This document shows, in pieces, positions 32,853 through 44,251 of a stretch of DNA of 64,000 bases. The DNA lies in contig NC_072893.1 of the NCBI RefSeq assembly GCF_027943255.1, positions 8,122,001-8,186,000 of the forward strand. Reading direction: 5' to 3'. The DNA is from Anastrepha obliqua. Taxonomy: Eukaryota > Arthropoda > Insecta > Diptera > Tephritidae. Each line of letters begins with the position of its first letter. Within the stretch, counting starts at the first letter, position 1. Under the pieces are notes generated by a model that worked only from the letters and a program-made list of their open reading frames with translations, was not told where the DNA came from and made no database searches. The translations under genes and the position numbers were made by a program.

Positions 32853-33876
32853 GGTGCGCAACTAAGTTCCCGCTGTTTGTCAATAGATGTCGCCAGCAGT
32901 GTGTGCTAGTCGATTCTAACATAACCTAAACGTCGTAAACCAAGCTTAGACATATGGTAAACAAACTGCTTCGACACATTAGTGATTTTGTTTTGGTAGC
33001 AAATACTTTTGGCTTTGTGAAAATGCCTGATTTTGTGCCGAATAATCGTCATTTGCAGGAAGTGTTAATTTTCCTCTTTCATTCGAAAAAAAGGCGGCTG
33101 AAGCGCATCGAGAGGTACAAAAAGTTTACGGAGATGCTGCTTTGAGTGAAACAACGTGCCGAGATTGGTTCCGTCGCTTCAAAGACGGTGATTTTAATGT
33201 TGATGACCGTCCGCCTGTGAACAACTGCTCCAGCGGCAAAAAAGGAAGGGTTTTCTTCATCGCATCGTGACGGGTGATGAAAATGGATTCACTACAGCAA
33301 TCCAAAGAAAAGAAAGTCATGGGGACTGCGCAGCCATGCGAATATTCACACTGCGAAGGTTATGCTATGTATTTGGTGGGACCAAGTTGGTGATATTTAT
33401 TATGAACTGTTAAAACCAACCAAAACCATCACTGGGATCTGTATCGACTTCAATTGATGTGGTTGAGCCGAGAACTGCGCGAGAAGCGGCTGCAATACGC
33501 GGAGAGCCATGAAAAAGTGATTTTACAGCATGACAACGCTCGGTCTCACGTTGCCAAACGTTAAAACCTACCTAAAACACTGAAATTGGAAATCCTATCC
33601 CACCCGCCATACTCTCCAGATATTGCGTCGTCCGATGATCACCTGTTCCGATCGATGGCACATGGTCTAGCTGACCAGCAGTTCCATTCATATGAAGACA
33701 TAAAAAAATGGCTTGATCCGTGGATAGCCTCAAAAGATCTACCAGAATGATGAGTAAAGTTAGTAGCCGGAGATGGGCAATATTTTCAATGATTCACTTG
33801 TAACCATTTTTTCAGAAAACAGTTGTATTTTCATCAAAAAAAAAAAAAAACCACAACGAGAATTTATTTGCGCACC
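32853..33876 (+). mobile_element. mariner deletion derivative with decayed transposase
   Basis: TA flanks at 32851-32852 and 33877-33878; the ends GGTGCGCAACTAAGTTCCCG and, reversed, GGTGCGCAAATAAATTCTCG are inverted repeats. The transposase starts at the ATG 33023 (MPDFVPNNRHLQEVLIF). After DWFRRFKDGDFNVDDRPP about 60 residues are missing before CEQLLQRQKRKGFLHRIVTGDE (first D). Frameshifts follow; ILQHDNARSHVAK (second D), HPPYSPDIASSDDHLFRSMAHGL (third D) and the C-terminus near 33778 remain. DD34D mariner. Stops and frameshifts make it inactive. Confidence 0.85.
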
Positions 33877-33878
33877 TA

Positions 33879-34734
33879 ATATAATATTAAAATCAAAAAT
33901 AGAAGTGAAATTATGCGTGACTCCATGTCTTTTAACTAAAAAATCTTATTTACAGTATTACATTTCTAGTTGGGATTTCATGAACTTCTCCGCCTTTTCT
34001 AGTTGGTATTTTATATGCGCTTACAAAAACTTAAAGTAAAATGTTTAAAACTGTATGGTATTACATATTCGCAGAGTTGTGGCCCCGCCGCCTTTATTGT
34101 AGAGAAATGTACCTACGACACGCATACATACATATGTAGGGGAAAGCATGTGGGCCGCTAAATAAATGTAGTTGGCACGTCACGCATGTTGGCGCAACAG
34201 CTGAACATGTTTCTGACAAGAATTCCCATACAAGCATTTTATTGATTAATTATCTACATACAAATGCATGTAAGTGTGAATGTATGTTCTCTCTGGAGAA
34301 TTGTGGGTGTTTCTAGTTGTTAGATAAGTTCGTAATTATAAATTCGGCGCCCTTGCTTGGCTTTTTAAGCAGAGTGCCACACTATTAAATTATTAAAATG
34401 CTAATAACATTTTAGTAGCTTCATTATTTTATGTTGAATTATATATGAGCCCTGCCGTCAAGCCTACTATGTAGTCCTGAACTACTTGACTGCTAGTGCG
34501 CTTTGCAGCTATAGTAGTTCATCTTATTTATTTTTTACTTGCTACTAACAGGCATTTTTAACACGAATGTGGCCTACGAAATTACATTTGCCAGTTTAGG
34601 CATTAGCATCGGCCTATTTACGGAACTAGTAACTCCATGCTCCAGTCTGATACCAGTTAATGAACTACTTTATAAGATAGATAAGATAAAAAAATTGTAG
34701 CCAATTTGTGGCACAATTTAACTAACCCGCCTTA
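33879..34734. other. No gene recognised
   Basis: AT-rich DNA with no coding motif or recognisable repeat apart from short TACATA runs. Nothing to report. Confidence 0.45.
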
Positions 34735-34905
34735 GCCGAATGGATACGGGACTATCCGTGCGTGAAATATCAAATGCTGGAAAAGGTTTTTTGTACTAGC
34801 GGTCGCCCCTCGGCAGTTGAAGTATCAAGTCGAGCCCGAACGGCAGATATTTTTTATGAATAGCTTTCACATGACAGAAATACATGGCGCCGCTACCTGC
34901 GACTG
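34735..34905. repeat. Rearranged SINE copy
   Basis: Starts in plus orientation with CCGCCTTAGCCGAATGGAT and GTGCGTGAAAT, a SINE head, then AGCGGTCGCCCCTCGGCAG. It then switches: GCCCGAACGGCAGATATTTT and TATGAATAGCTTTCACATGA are the body in minus orientation. It looks like a head in one orientation joined to a body in the other, by rearrangement or two nested copies. Confidence 0.5.
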
Positions 34906-35104
34906 CTAGTAGGAAAAACTTTTTCTATCTTTCAGCTAAGGGGGATAAGTTTCATTTAATTTTACGAAATTTATGGTTACAGAACCTAGCAGACTAGAAT
35001 TACAAAATGAAGATAAAACGTTTAGGTAAGACTTAGAAGTTTTTTCTTGTCGCGAGAAACTAGAAAGTACAGCACTCAGACAACATTCATTCATTGTTTC
35101 TTTT

Positions 35105-36170
35105 TTAATTGTCATTCAATCTACTCGACCTCTGAAGAAATCTGTAGTCCACCGTCCAATCCTCCTCTCCACATGCTGGGCAGAGTACATTACCTGAGAT
35201 ACCTACCTTTTCCATATGCTTTTCCCATAGAAAGTTCTCCGTTATCAGTCCAACCAGCTGTCTCTTCTGCTTAATGACAGGAAGCTCTGCGACAATCGGT
35301 CGAACACGACAGTTAACCTCAGTTTTGTCCACCTGCAGTATTTCTCAGCCTGCCAAGCTTGTTTGTGGGTTGTAGTAACCCGTTTGATAACCGTGGCTTT
35401 TATGGCTGCAGAAGGGAGAGGCAGAACGGGCTCCGGGCCAAAGAAGTTGACCTTAGAGCCCATCCTAGCTAAAGAGTAAGAGGACTCGTTACCCACGATA
35501 CCCACGCGTCCCAGGACCCATGCTAAAAAAAGAAAATAACAAATGCTTACATTCCAAGAGCAAGGTGTATTTTTGGCCCGTAGGCACCAGACATGGAACC
35601 ATGATCGGTCCTGGAGCCATCCGTGAAAGTGCGAAAGCACTGTTTGCCGGGTTTATTTTCAGAGTTTGACCCCAATTGGGCCTGTGGCCGTAGCACACTG
35701 TGTCTCTTTTCAAGTATGACTCCTGATGGCATGGAGAGAATCATTGGATCAAAATCCATGCCTTCTCTATTGTCCAACGCCGGACAGGGGCAATACCAAT
35801 TCCCATTGGGTTTCAGCCTGCAGTTGGCCTTCAAGGCCTCTCCTTAGATAAACACATCAAGTGGTGGTAGACAGACCAGAGCGTTTAGTCGGAAAAGTTG
35901 CGGTGCAACAGATGGCCATAGTTCGTTGTAGTCTCGAGAAGGTCCTCCTGACTCCCAGAAGAGAGATTCTATGCATCCAGATCATTGCTGCGTAGGAGAT
36001 AATAGGTCTTATCATAGATGTGTATATCCACGGGATCTTACCAGAAAACTATCACTACTTTGGATATCTTTGTTTCAATGATGTGACTTCCAAAGGAGTT
36101 TCCTATTAGGATTACTCCAAGGTATTTGATTTCTTTGGACATATCCTATAAAAGACCAATATAAACTAAC
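35105..36170 (-). pseudogene. LINE RNase H and C-terminus (R1/LOA-like)
   Basis: On the minus strand, in successive frames: CRLKPNGNWYCPCPALDNREG, RTFTDGSRTDHGSMSGAYGPKIHLALGM (RNase H start with DGS), then WVLGRVGIVGNESSYSLARMGS (equivalent to the WVPGHxGIxGNExAD box), and the end LITENFLWEKHMEKVGISGNVLCPACGEEDWTVDYRF with a terminal CPAC motif. Upstream, 35850-36170 is too decayed to read. The LVGLITENFLWEKHMEKVG form differs from the other RNase H fragments, so it is another subfamily. Confidence 0.7.
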
Positions 36171-36211
36171 AGTACAGAGCGTCTATGAAATATTTAAAAC
36201 AGATCTGAATT

Positions 36212-37116
36212 ATGGAGGGAACACCTCATAGAGAATGTAATACCTCAATTATTGACGACGGGACTGTCGTTCCGCTACCCGACCATGACGAGGTGAGAAT
36301 AGCGATAACGCAGCTAAAGAACAACAAAGCCGCGGACGCCGACGGACTGCCGGCTGAGCTTTTCAAACACGGCGGCGAGGAGCTAGTAAGCTCCTATGCA
36401 AAATATGGTCGGATGAAAGCATGCCTTGGAATTTCATCCATAAGACAGGTTATCCTTCAATCTGGGCCAATTCTTGCAGCCTTTTTCTTGTAGCCTTCTA
36501 AATATTGCTTATAAGATCCTAGCGAGCGTATAGAGTGAAAGGCTGAAGCCCACCAGCAACCAACTGACTGGACCTTATGAGTGCGGCTTTAGACCTGGAG
36601 AGTCCACCGTGTACCAGATATTCAAATACGCCAAGTCTTGAAAAAGACCCAGGAAAGGAGAATCGACACACACCATCTTTTCGTCGACTTCAAAGCTGCA
36701 TTCGACAGTACAGAAAGGAGTAACTTGTATGCCGCGATGTCTGAATTTCGTATCCCCGCAAAACTAATACGGCTATGCAAGATGACGTTGCTCAATACGA
36801 GCAGGGCCGTCAGAATCGGGAAGGACCTCTCCGAGCCATTTGATACCAATTGTTGGCGTTTGCCGCTGATATGGACATTATCGGCCTTAAAAACCGCGCT
36901 GTTAGTTACACCTTCTCTAAACTGGATAAAGAAGCAGATAATAAATATCCAGCGCCTACGTTGACTGGGTCATATCGTCCGAATTGATAAAAACGCTCCA
37001 GCTACCAGCGGGTGGTAGCAGAGGAAGAGGAAGGAGGTGGCCTTGGAAAGACCAGTGGGCGCAGGACTTGGCTTCACTTGGTGTGTCCAACTGGCACCGG
37101 TTAGCACGAGAAAAAA
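36212..37116 (+). pseudogene. RTE-like LINE reverse transcriptase, internally deleted
   Basis: Plus strand: VPLPDHDEVRIAITQLKNNKAADADGLPAELFKHGGEELV is the RT fingers motif. After frame breaks, HLFVDFKAAFDSTERSNLYAAMSEFRIPAKLIRL carries the palm aspartate of box A (VDFKAAFD). The region around the box C ADD is decayed, then FSKLDKEAD, and the coding jumps to LTGSYRPN and RGRRWPWKDQWAQDLASLGVSNWHRLARE, the C-terminal tail. The end is cut at 37116 by insertion of the Jockey element, whose poly-A tail begins at 37117. Confidence 0.75.
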
Positions 37117-37281
37117 TTTTTTTTTTTTTTTTTTTTTTTTTGCCTCCTTTATTAATTACACCTGTCGTATGACACTAAGTAATTCTTTCTGCAGCTTGGA
37201 TTTTATAACATTAATCATTATCAATATTACATTTGGGTTAAGTTGTTGTGTGAGTTTACAAGTGTAGGTATGTGCATAGCT

Positions 37282-39906
37282 TTAAATTATTCTAGTTATC
37301 AGCTGAGTTGGGGTTGGTCGTTTGAGCCGCCTAGAGTTTGCCCTTTCTGCTGTTGGGAGTTGTCGCATGTCATTATTGGAATGGTTCATTAAACGGACAA
37401 TATGATTTGTGCTGCGTTTGCGGATGATTTCTGCTATTGTTTCGGTATTGAGATCGCGATGAATGTCTTCGTTTGGGATGTACCAAGGTGCATTGGTTAT
37501 AGTTCTGAGTATTTTTGATTGTAGTCGTTGAATAATGTTAATGTTACTTTTGCTTGCAGTACCCCAGATTTCTATGCCGTATGCCCAGATTGGCACAATC
37601 ACAGTTTTGTATATAAGTATTTTATTCAGCAATGACAGTTTCGAACGCCTGCCAAGTAGCCAATATAGTTGTCGGAATCTGTTTTTTACCTCATTTCTTT
37701 TCATCGTAATATGTTCTTTCCAGAGAAGTTTGGAGTCAATAGTCATTCCAAGGTATTTTGCTTTGGTGTCTATTGGGATTTGTGAGTGGTTTATTGTCAG
37801 ATTCTTGTGTCTTACTTTCTTGTTGTTCAAAATTTGTTGTAACTTGTTTGTTGCTGCTTCTAAGGTTTTATGAGTTGCCAATAGGACGGTGTCACCTGCA
37901 AAAGTTGCTATCATGTCGATACTTGCAGGCAGGGGAATATCAGCTGTGTACAGCACATATAGTACAGGCCCTAGTACACTGCCCTGAGGTACACCGGCTT
38001 CCATGAGTTGAATATTAGAGTATTTGTCTCTATATTTCACATAAAAGAATCTGTTTGCTAAATAGCTTTTCATTAACAAATAGTAGTCGAGTGGAAGATA
38101 CTGTTTAAGTTTAAATATTAAACCCTTGTGCCACACGCTGTCGAAAGCTTTCGCTACATCAAGATACACAGCAACACATGTATTTCTTTTGTCAATTTCT
38201 GATAATATTTTATTTGTTACTCTATGTACCTGTTCTATTGTTGAGTGTTTTTTACGAAATCCAAATTGGTGTGAGGGAAATAAGTTTCGCGCCTGTAGAA
38301 TGGGGTCAAGGCGGTCAAGTATAAGCTTCTCAAAAAGTTTAGATAATGATGGTAATAAACTAATTGGTCTGTATGAAGAAGCTTCAGAGGCATCTTTATT
38401 GGGTTTGGGTATTGCGATGATTTCAGCAACCTTCCAAGGCAGTGGAAAATACTTCATTCGTAATGCTGAGTTAAATACATTTCTTAAGTACAGAGTTGCT
38501 TTGTCAGGTAACTCCTTTAGAATCCTTCCTGTGATTCCGTCATATCCTGGGGATTTATTTACGTCAATTTTTGTCTCAATTGCTATACGAATTTCTTTTG
38601 AAGTTATTTTCTTGATTGGTATGTTTATGTTATTTGTGAGGTGGGCATGAAATTCAGAATTGTCAATGTCTTGGTTGTTATGTTGATTTGTAAATGTTTT
38701 TTTAAAATGATCAGCGAGTATATTTGCTTTTTCTTTTGGTGTTTTCGCCCAAGAATTTGTACTTGTCCTTAGAGGGGGTTGGTGCATAACTGCGTTTTCG
38801 ATTTTTTTGCAGGCCTTCCATAGTGTATAGTTTGTAGCTCTAGTAGCTCCCAGTGATGCGATATATTTTTCAAATTTTTCGTCCTTGTCCACTTTTAATA
38901 TATCTTTAATTTCTTTTGTTGCTGTATTCAGCCTTTTTTTGATATCTGGTGAGCGTGTAGATTGCCATTGTTGCCTTAGTTTTCGTTTTTCTCTGATTTT
39001 TTCCAAGATTTTATGGGGCAATTTGTGTTTGTTGTTACTCATCTTGATTATAGGTGTGGAAGTTGTTGTTGCATACACTATACTGTCATTGAAGTATGCG
39101 ATTGCGGAGTCTATTTCTTTTTCGCTCTTTAGGGGGACTTTTATGTTAAGGCTTTGCTCCATAATTTCACGAAAATATTTCCAGTTCGTATAATTATTGT
39201 AAAATTTATGTGTCTTGTAGTTTAGGATAGGACTGGTTTCATAGCTTAAGAATATTGGAGAGTGGTCAGATGAGAGGTCAAAGCTTGGATTTATTTCCAG
39301 TTGCTCACTTTTAATATCTTTCGTAATATAAAAGTCAATTAAATCAGGTCGCTTCCGCATATCAGTTGGCCAGTAAGTTGGGTCTCCAGAGCTTAAAAAG
39401 TCACTTTTATTTTCTATTATTGCATCGTAAAGATTTTTTCCTTTCGTGTTTGTTATTCTGGATCCCCATAAGGTATTCTTTGCATTGAAGTCTCCGCCTG
39501 CAATAAAACGGCCTCCAAGAGTTTTAAGAAAGTCAAAGTATAGTGTCTTAGAATTTTTATGTTTAGGGGGGCAGTATATGGCAGAAAGGGTTAAATGACC
39601 ACTAAAGTCCTCAATTTGTATAGATGTCGCTTGCAAGTAGTCCTGTCTATAATGGTTCACATCAATGCATTTAATGTCTTTGTTTATAATTACTGCCGTT
39701 CCACCATGTGCCTTGTCATCAGGGTGATTGGTGTGATAAATAGTATAGTTAGGAATGTTTAAATAATTTTTATCTGTGAAATGTGTTTCAGATATTAGAG
39801 CTGCGTCTATGTTATTGTTTTTTAGGAATGTTTTTAGTTCCAGTGCATGTTGGCTTAGACCGTTAGCGTTCCAAAGGACAATTCTTAATTTATCTTGTTC
39901 GTTCAT
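37282..39906 (-). pseudogene. Jockey ORF2: endonuclease/reverse transcriptase, catalytic site mutated
   Basis: An 874-codon frame with ATG at 39906. The N-terminal APE-type endonuclease shows LWNANGL (about residues 8-14), LISETHF, FIAGGDFNAKN and SSDHSPIF. RT motifs: SYRPISLLPSLSKLFE, VAVYLDVAKAFDSVWH, GVPQGSVLGPVLY, KYLGMTID. The canonical FADD box reads FAGDT at residues 669-673: GGT at 37894-37896, where GAT would give D. That removes an essential metal-binding aspartate. After residue 695 (ILNN/KKVRHKN) about 30 residues expected in the family are missing without breaking the frame. The frame is otherwise clean. The element can presumably not reverse-transcribe. Confidence 0.9.
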
Positions 39907-41596
39907 TAAATTTAGCGCAAAGTAACGTGATCATGTTTATCATTGCAGACATTTGTGAGATTAATTGTTTCATCATATCTTTCAATTCTGAAATTTCTTT
40001 GTTTTCCGTTATAGTTGCTGCAATAGATTGAGCATCATTTTTAGTGTTTATGGCTGTTACTTGAGCGTAAGATAAATTTGGTGTTGTAGTACTGTGTTGG
40101 GTTATCACATTGTCTAGTGTAGTTTGTGATGCAACTTTTTCTTGTGTGTTTGTAATTGTGGTGGGATTTTTGTGTCTGAGACTTGGAAATTGCTGTATTT
40201 TTAATGATTTATAAATCATGCATCCCTTGTAATTAGCTGTGTGGTTTTTACCACAGAGAGCACATTTTATTTCGTTAATGTCCTTGACTGGACATTCTAT
40301 GGCTTTATGACTTCCAGCACATTTGACACACACAGGTGTTTTAAAACAAAAATTTTTTGTATGACCGTATTTTTGGCAGTTTGTGCATTGAGGCAAAGTG
40401 CGTTTTTGATGTGGAGGCTCAAATTTAATTTTGCAATGTAGTAGATGTGTGATAGTGTATATATCTTTGTTGTTGGGCTTGGTTTTTAATTCTAGTATAA
40501 ACAGTGGCAAAGGTGATTTGGTAGTAGCGTGTAAGATGTTATGAATATTTGTAACCTCATGCCCAAGTTCACCTAATTCTTTTACAATTTCTCCTTTATC
40601 TGTGGAGTTGTGCAAGTTCCTCAGTATCACTTTAAATCCCCTTTGCTCTTTGGGCTTATATGTATAATACTGAGTATTTTTTTCTTTTAATAGTTTAGAG
40701 ATTTGTGTATAGTGGTATGACTCTTTGGGTTGAATTTTTACTTCATTGTTTTGCAGGACTTTCATTTCAAAAACGCAATTCGGAAGTTTGTTTAGCGCGT
40801 CGGTTAAATATTTGATGTATTCAACATTCTGTACAAATATAGGTGGTGGTTTTGGAGTTTTGGATTTTTGCTGCTCATTAGTGTTGTTTGTCCCACTGTT
40901 TTGCGTTCCTTTTTCTTTTTCATCATCAAGAGAGAGTATATCAAATCTGTTTGATGTCAGAGTATGCGGGATTGATTTGTTATTTGTTGGTTTACTTAAC
41001 CAGTAGGTTGTAATTGTTTTTTGGTTTGCTAATGCTTTATGTTTTTTGGTGGTTTTTGTTGTTTCTGTATTCTTATCTGGAGAATTACGTGTTCTCTTTG
41101 GAAGAGAAAGCTCTTTGTTGTTCTCACCTGCTTTTGCCTGCATAACTATGTTTGGGCATGTTGACATGATTGGCGAGTATGAGAAAATTGAAGAGTTTGT
41201 AGTAGCGGTTCTGCTTGTTGATGCTGATGTTGTAACTGTTGTGAATGTTGTTGCGCTTGTGAGAGCTACCAGACAAGTGGTGGGATGAGAAATGCTGATT
41301 AGTTGAATTGGAGTTTGGCATTGCTCATGCCATGAGTGAGGAGTTGTGGGTATAGAGCAGTGCTGTCCAAAATGAAAAATGTGAGTGTATAAGTGAGAAC
41401 GAGAGAATGGGAGCAGCCCAGTGGGAAATTTAAACCAAAATAAATAAATATTGGATTGGAGTAGAAAATTTTTGTGGGAGGAATCGAAATGCCTTTTGAT
41501 ATTACATCTATAGCTTCCTTTGAACGACTTGTAACATAAAAGGCATTGCAAGTCGCCAAAGGCATTTTCTAGCATAAAAAAGTTCTCACAGGGCAT
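39890..41596 (-). CDS. Jockey ORF1 (gag-like) fused at its start to a hAT zinc-finger exon
   Basis: A 568-codon frame. The C-terminal half has three zinc knuckles: CTNCQKYGHTKNFC, CVKCAGSHKAIEC and CALCGKNHTANYKGC, as in Jockey gag proteins that bind RNA. The middle is rich in T, N and K. Residues 1-79 come from the inserted hAT sequence, with a C2H2/BED-like finger (CLLC at 18-21, H36, H41). The Jockey-derived part starts at residue 80. The ATG at 41596 lies inside the insert; the original Jockey start is likely a later methionine such as MSTCPNIVMQ or an upstream one now cut off. The fusion frame is open but may not be used. Confidence 0.8.
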   Translation of the reverse strand: MPCENFFMLENAFGDLQCLLCYKSFKGSYRCNIKRHFDSSHKNFLLQSNIYLFWFKFPTGLLPFSRSHLYTHIFHFGQHCSIPTTPHSWHEQCQTPIQLISISHPTTCLVALTSATTFTTVTTSASTSRTATTNSSIFSYSPIMSTCPNIVMQAKAGENNKELSLPKRTRNSPDKNTETTKTTKKHKALANQKTITTYWLSKPTNNKSIPHTLTSNRFDILSLDDEKEKGTQNSGTNNTNEQQKSKTPKPPPIFVQNVEYIKYLTDALNKLPNCVFEMKVLQNNEVKIQPKESYHYTQISKLLKEKNTQYYTYKPKEQRGFKVILRNLHNSTDKGEIVKELGELGHEVTNIHNILHATTKSPLPLFILELKTKPNNKDIYTITHLLHCKIKFEPPHQKRTLPQCTNCQKYGHTKNFCFKTPVCVKCAGSHKAIECPVKDINEIKCALCGKNHTANYKGCMIYKSLKIQQFPSLRHKNPTTITNTQEKVASQTTLDNVITQHSTTTPNLSYAQVTAINTKNDAQSIAATITENKEISELKDMMKQLISQMSAMINMITLLCAKFNERTR

Positions 41597-41719
41597 TGTA
41601 TTGCATACACTAAGCGTCGCGAACGAACTCGGTGTTTATTCGTTGCTGGTTTGCTAACGACTGAACGATGGAGAGTAAGAATACGTGTGATCAATTGATG
41701 TATGGGATGGACAGCACTG
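41358..41719 (-). mobile_element. hAT-type insert with 8-bp duplication carrying a BED-like finger
   Basis: GTATAGAG occurs at 41350-41357 and 41720-41727. Between them the ends are CAGTGCTGTCCA and its reverse complement, a 12-bp perfect inverted repeat that obeys the hAT YARNG rule. On the minus strand the insert holds an ATG at 41596 and FGDLQCLLCYKSFKG, then RHFDSSHKNF, the DNA-binding finger found at the N-terminus of hAT transposases. The transposase catalytic domain is absent. It lies in the Jockey 5' region and supplies the first 79 codons of the fused frame. Confidence 0.85.
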
Positions 41720-41830
41720 GTATAGAGTTAACGGCGGTTGCCAGGTGAGGTTGTACAGCTGATGACTTGCTCTTTATTTCACTTGCCGAGAAGAGCGGAG
41801 CCTCTCTTTGGGAGGAGAGCGCCCCACAGG

Positions 41831-42113
41831 CATTTTAAATGCTAAATTTTTTCACTAGTTGTTTTTATTATTTTGATGTTTTTATTTTGTTTGTATTTAT
41901 ATTTGCAAAACAAAGGTTGGGCTAAGATAGCACAAGATGTATTTTGCTGCAGTATTAAAGCGTCTATATCGCTGTATGTTTTTAAATATTGTACGATTGG
42001 TATATTCACTACGAAACTTTCACAAAGCAAGAGCTAATAAAAGCACGTCTGCACCGAATCGATAAAACTTTCCGAAAAAATGACTGGTGCGCTTTGTTTA
42101 ACTTGACCAAAAT
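41831..42113. other. No gene recognised
   Basis: AT-rich sequence between the Jockey 5' end and the next repeat. Nothing recognisable. Confidence 0.4.
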
Positions 42114-42116
42114 CGC

Positions 42117-42852
42117 TTAAGGGGTAACACCACTGTAGAAATTTCAAAAAATTGATTTTTTTTTTATAAGCTTAAAAAATTCTTTGAACCTTTTAAAATA
42201 CAGAACAAAAAGTTTTATACGTTACCGAAGTTTATTTCATAATATTTTAAACTTTTAACCAAGCGTTACTGACTGCTACCTAACGACTTCTCCAAATTTC
42301 CAAACTTTAAACGCGTTTTTCTCAAAACACGTTTTCTGAAATTGGCACGCAGCATAACTCAAACAATTTTAAATATTTTTAATCAGGTTTTTCACTACGT
42401 CTGTATAATAACCTTCTTAAGAGAAGAGCGTAGCGGATTTTTGATTTAAACGATTGTTATAATTATTTATGTGCCGTTTTTTTAGTCCAAAATAGAGTTT
42501 TTTCCTTCAAATGCTTGCTAATTCCACAAAAATAAATATTTTTTAAATCCCCTACGTGTTTCTCTAGCTATTCTTATCTAGATTAAGAAAAAAAATGTTT
42601 CTTTGTTCCAGATTAAAATTTGCACCCTCTGTATTGCGTGCCGCGGAGCTCCTTCAAGAGAAACCACATTACAAAAATGTCTCCAATGCCGCCATTTTGT
42701 AAAATTTTTCGATCAAACTTTGTAGTTTTGTATTTTAGTATATAAGTAATAACTTCCCAAATCAGAGTGATTGTTTCCCCTTTCCTTCTATACAAAAAAA
42801 TTCTTTAAAAATCGTGTTTATTTTACGCGTGTACAGTGGTGTTACCCCTTAA
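42117..42852. mobile_element. TTAAGGGG repeat, copy d, with 24-bp perfect ends
   Basis: The left arm 42114-42137 and right arm 42832-42855 are exact inverted copies over 24 bp (TTAAGGGGTAACACCACTG in the middle). TTAA lies at 42117-42120 and 42849-42852, so the CGC outside TTAA also belongs to the palindrome. The core CTTTAAACGCGTTTTTCTC lies at 42300-42328, about 183 bp from the left end. No coding frame. The perfect ends suggest this is one of the younger copies. Confidence 0.9.
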
Positions 42853-42855
42853 GCG

Positions 42856-44251
42856 GTTATCGCGCCAATCAAGAAGAAGAAGTTCAACCTTGAAGCGTTT
42901 GACAAAATTGAACATGGGTAGCATCCATTCTCCATTTCAATTCACTTTATCCGAACCACTCATTAAGATGATTGAATCTATTAATATTTTTACTCGTTTA
43001 ATACTCACTGCATGCTTTATTAACGTTTGAAACATTTTTACTTATTTGGAAAATATTTTTTTGGCAAACAACTCTATTGGTCATTTCGTAACTGGTATAA
43101 TTATAGTCACTCTCAGACTAGTGTGACTTCTCCCATCTAATACGAGTGCAGTTCATGTAGAATGTACGCCACTTGTTCCTGTACGTACTATATTTCGTAC
43201 TACATATGGATATGTGAGTGTGCATGTAATGGATATGCATTTGTGACTATTGAATTTTTTATAACCATTTGAACATAATTTTGAAAGTTTTGACAGGAGC
43301 ACCTGCACTTACGTACTTATATATCTGAAATTACGATTATTTGTTTGTGAAGCAGAGAATTTCAAATATTACCGTAAGACCCATATAAGGGACAAAAAGC
43401 GTTAAATTGAAATAGTAGGCCTTTGAGAAATGATTACTGAGCATATTTTTTAAGTTAATTACATTTCTACTTTCTTCACACAACTAATAACTTTAATTGA
43501 CTTTTTTTGTAAGCTGCTTCGTATTTTTCGTCTGGTTTGTAATTTAATCTATTAATTTTCCTTTTTCCAAATTAGTTACCTTACTTTGGGCTATCAGAAA
43601 ATGTGCGCAACAACTCAAGGCTGAAAGAAACAATGCTTTTCAAAAACAAGAAAATATGTGCGTAAGCCAATCGAAGGGTATACATACACCTATATACATG
43701 TACTCTCATATTTTTATATCCAATGATATATAAGTTTTTACCCCTGGTCGATAGTGAAATATAATTACAATTAGTCTAACATAAAAGGAGCCAAAAAATG
43801 TTTTGTCTAACAAAAATTTCCCTTACATCTGTAAAAAATAAAAAACAATCATTCTTTACTTTGCCTTCTTGGTTGTTCATGTCAACCTATCTTTTACTTA
43901 TGCCAACTAAATGAAATGTTTAAGTAAAACTTTTTAAATTTCTTCTTAGTGTAAGTGAATAAACAAAGTTGAAAGTCGAGTGTGTGAAATTTCTTCAAGT
44001 AAATTTTTATTTCTCTTAGGTGCAAATGTGCGGATTTAGAAAGGTTCTTCTCTGCTTACTCTAAGGCATTTTTGATATGAATTTCGATTTCTGCAGTAGT
44101 AGAAGTATGTAGATAAATCCTATAGAATTTTATTTGTGCTAATGTATAATGTGAAAGTGAACGAAATTAGATCACACATACGACTTTTCGATACACAAAT
44201 GTAGTGTACAAAAAGGGTTTGAGACTTTCCATGAAGGGTAGGTTTGAGAGT
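42856..44251. other. No gene recognised
   Basis: AT-rich DNA, no conserved motif or repeat that I can identify. Possibly host sequence. Confidence 0.45.

Larger units (their letters stand above)
37117..41830 (-). mobile_element. Jockey-type LINE, almost full length
   Basis: On the minus strand: 5' UTR (to about 41830, boundary uncertain), ORF1, ORF2, a short 3' UTR with AATAAA near 37145, and a run of 25 A (T at 37117-37141). The two ORFs overlap by 17 bp in ATG...TAA fashion, typical of Jockey. The element landed in the RTE-like LINE fragment. A hAT element is inserted in its 5' region (41358-41719). Apart from that, the reading frames are open, which suggests a fairly recent insertion. Confidence 0.9.

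Noticed and set aside
37535..38650. Plus-strand open frames opposite Jockey ORF2
   Set aside because: Antisense shadows of the reverse transcriptase frame.
40746..41288. Plus-strand open frames opposite Jockey ORF1
   Set aside because: They are antisense shadows of the real minus-strand ORF1, which has the zinc knuckles.
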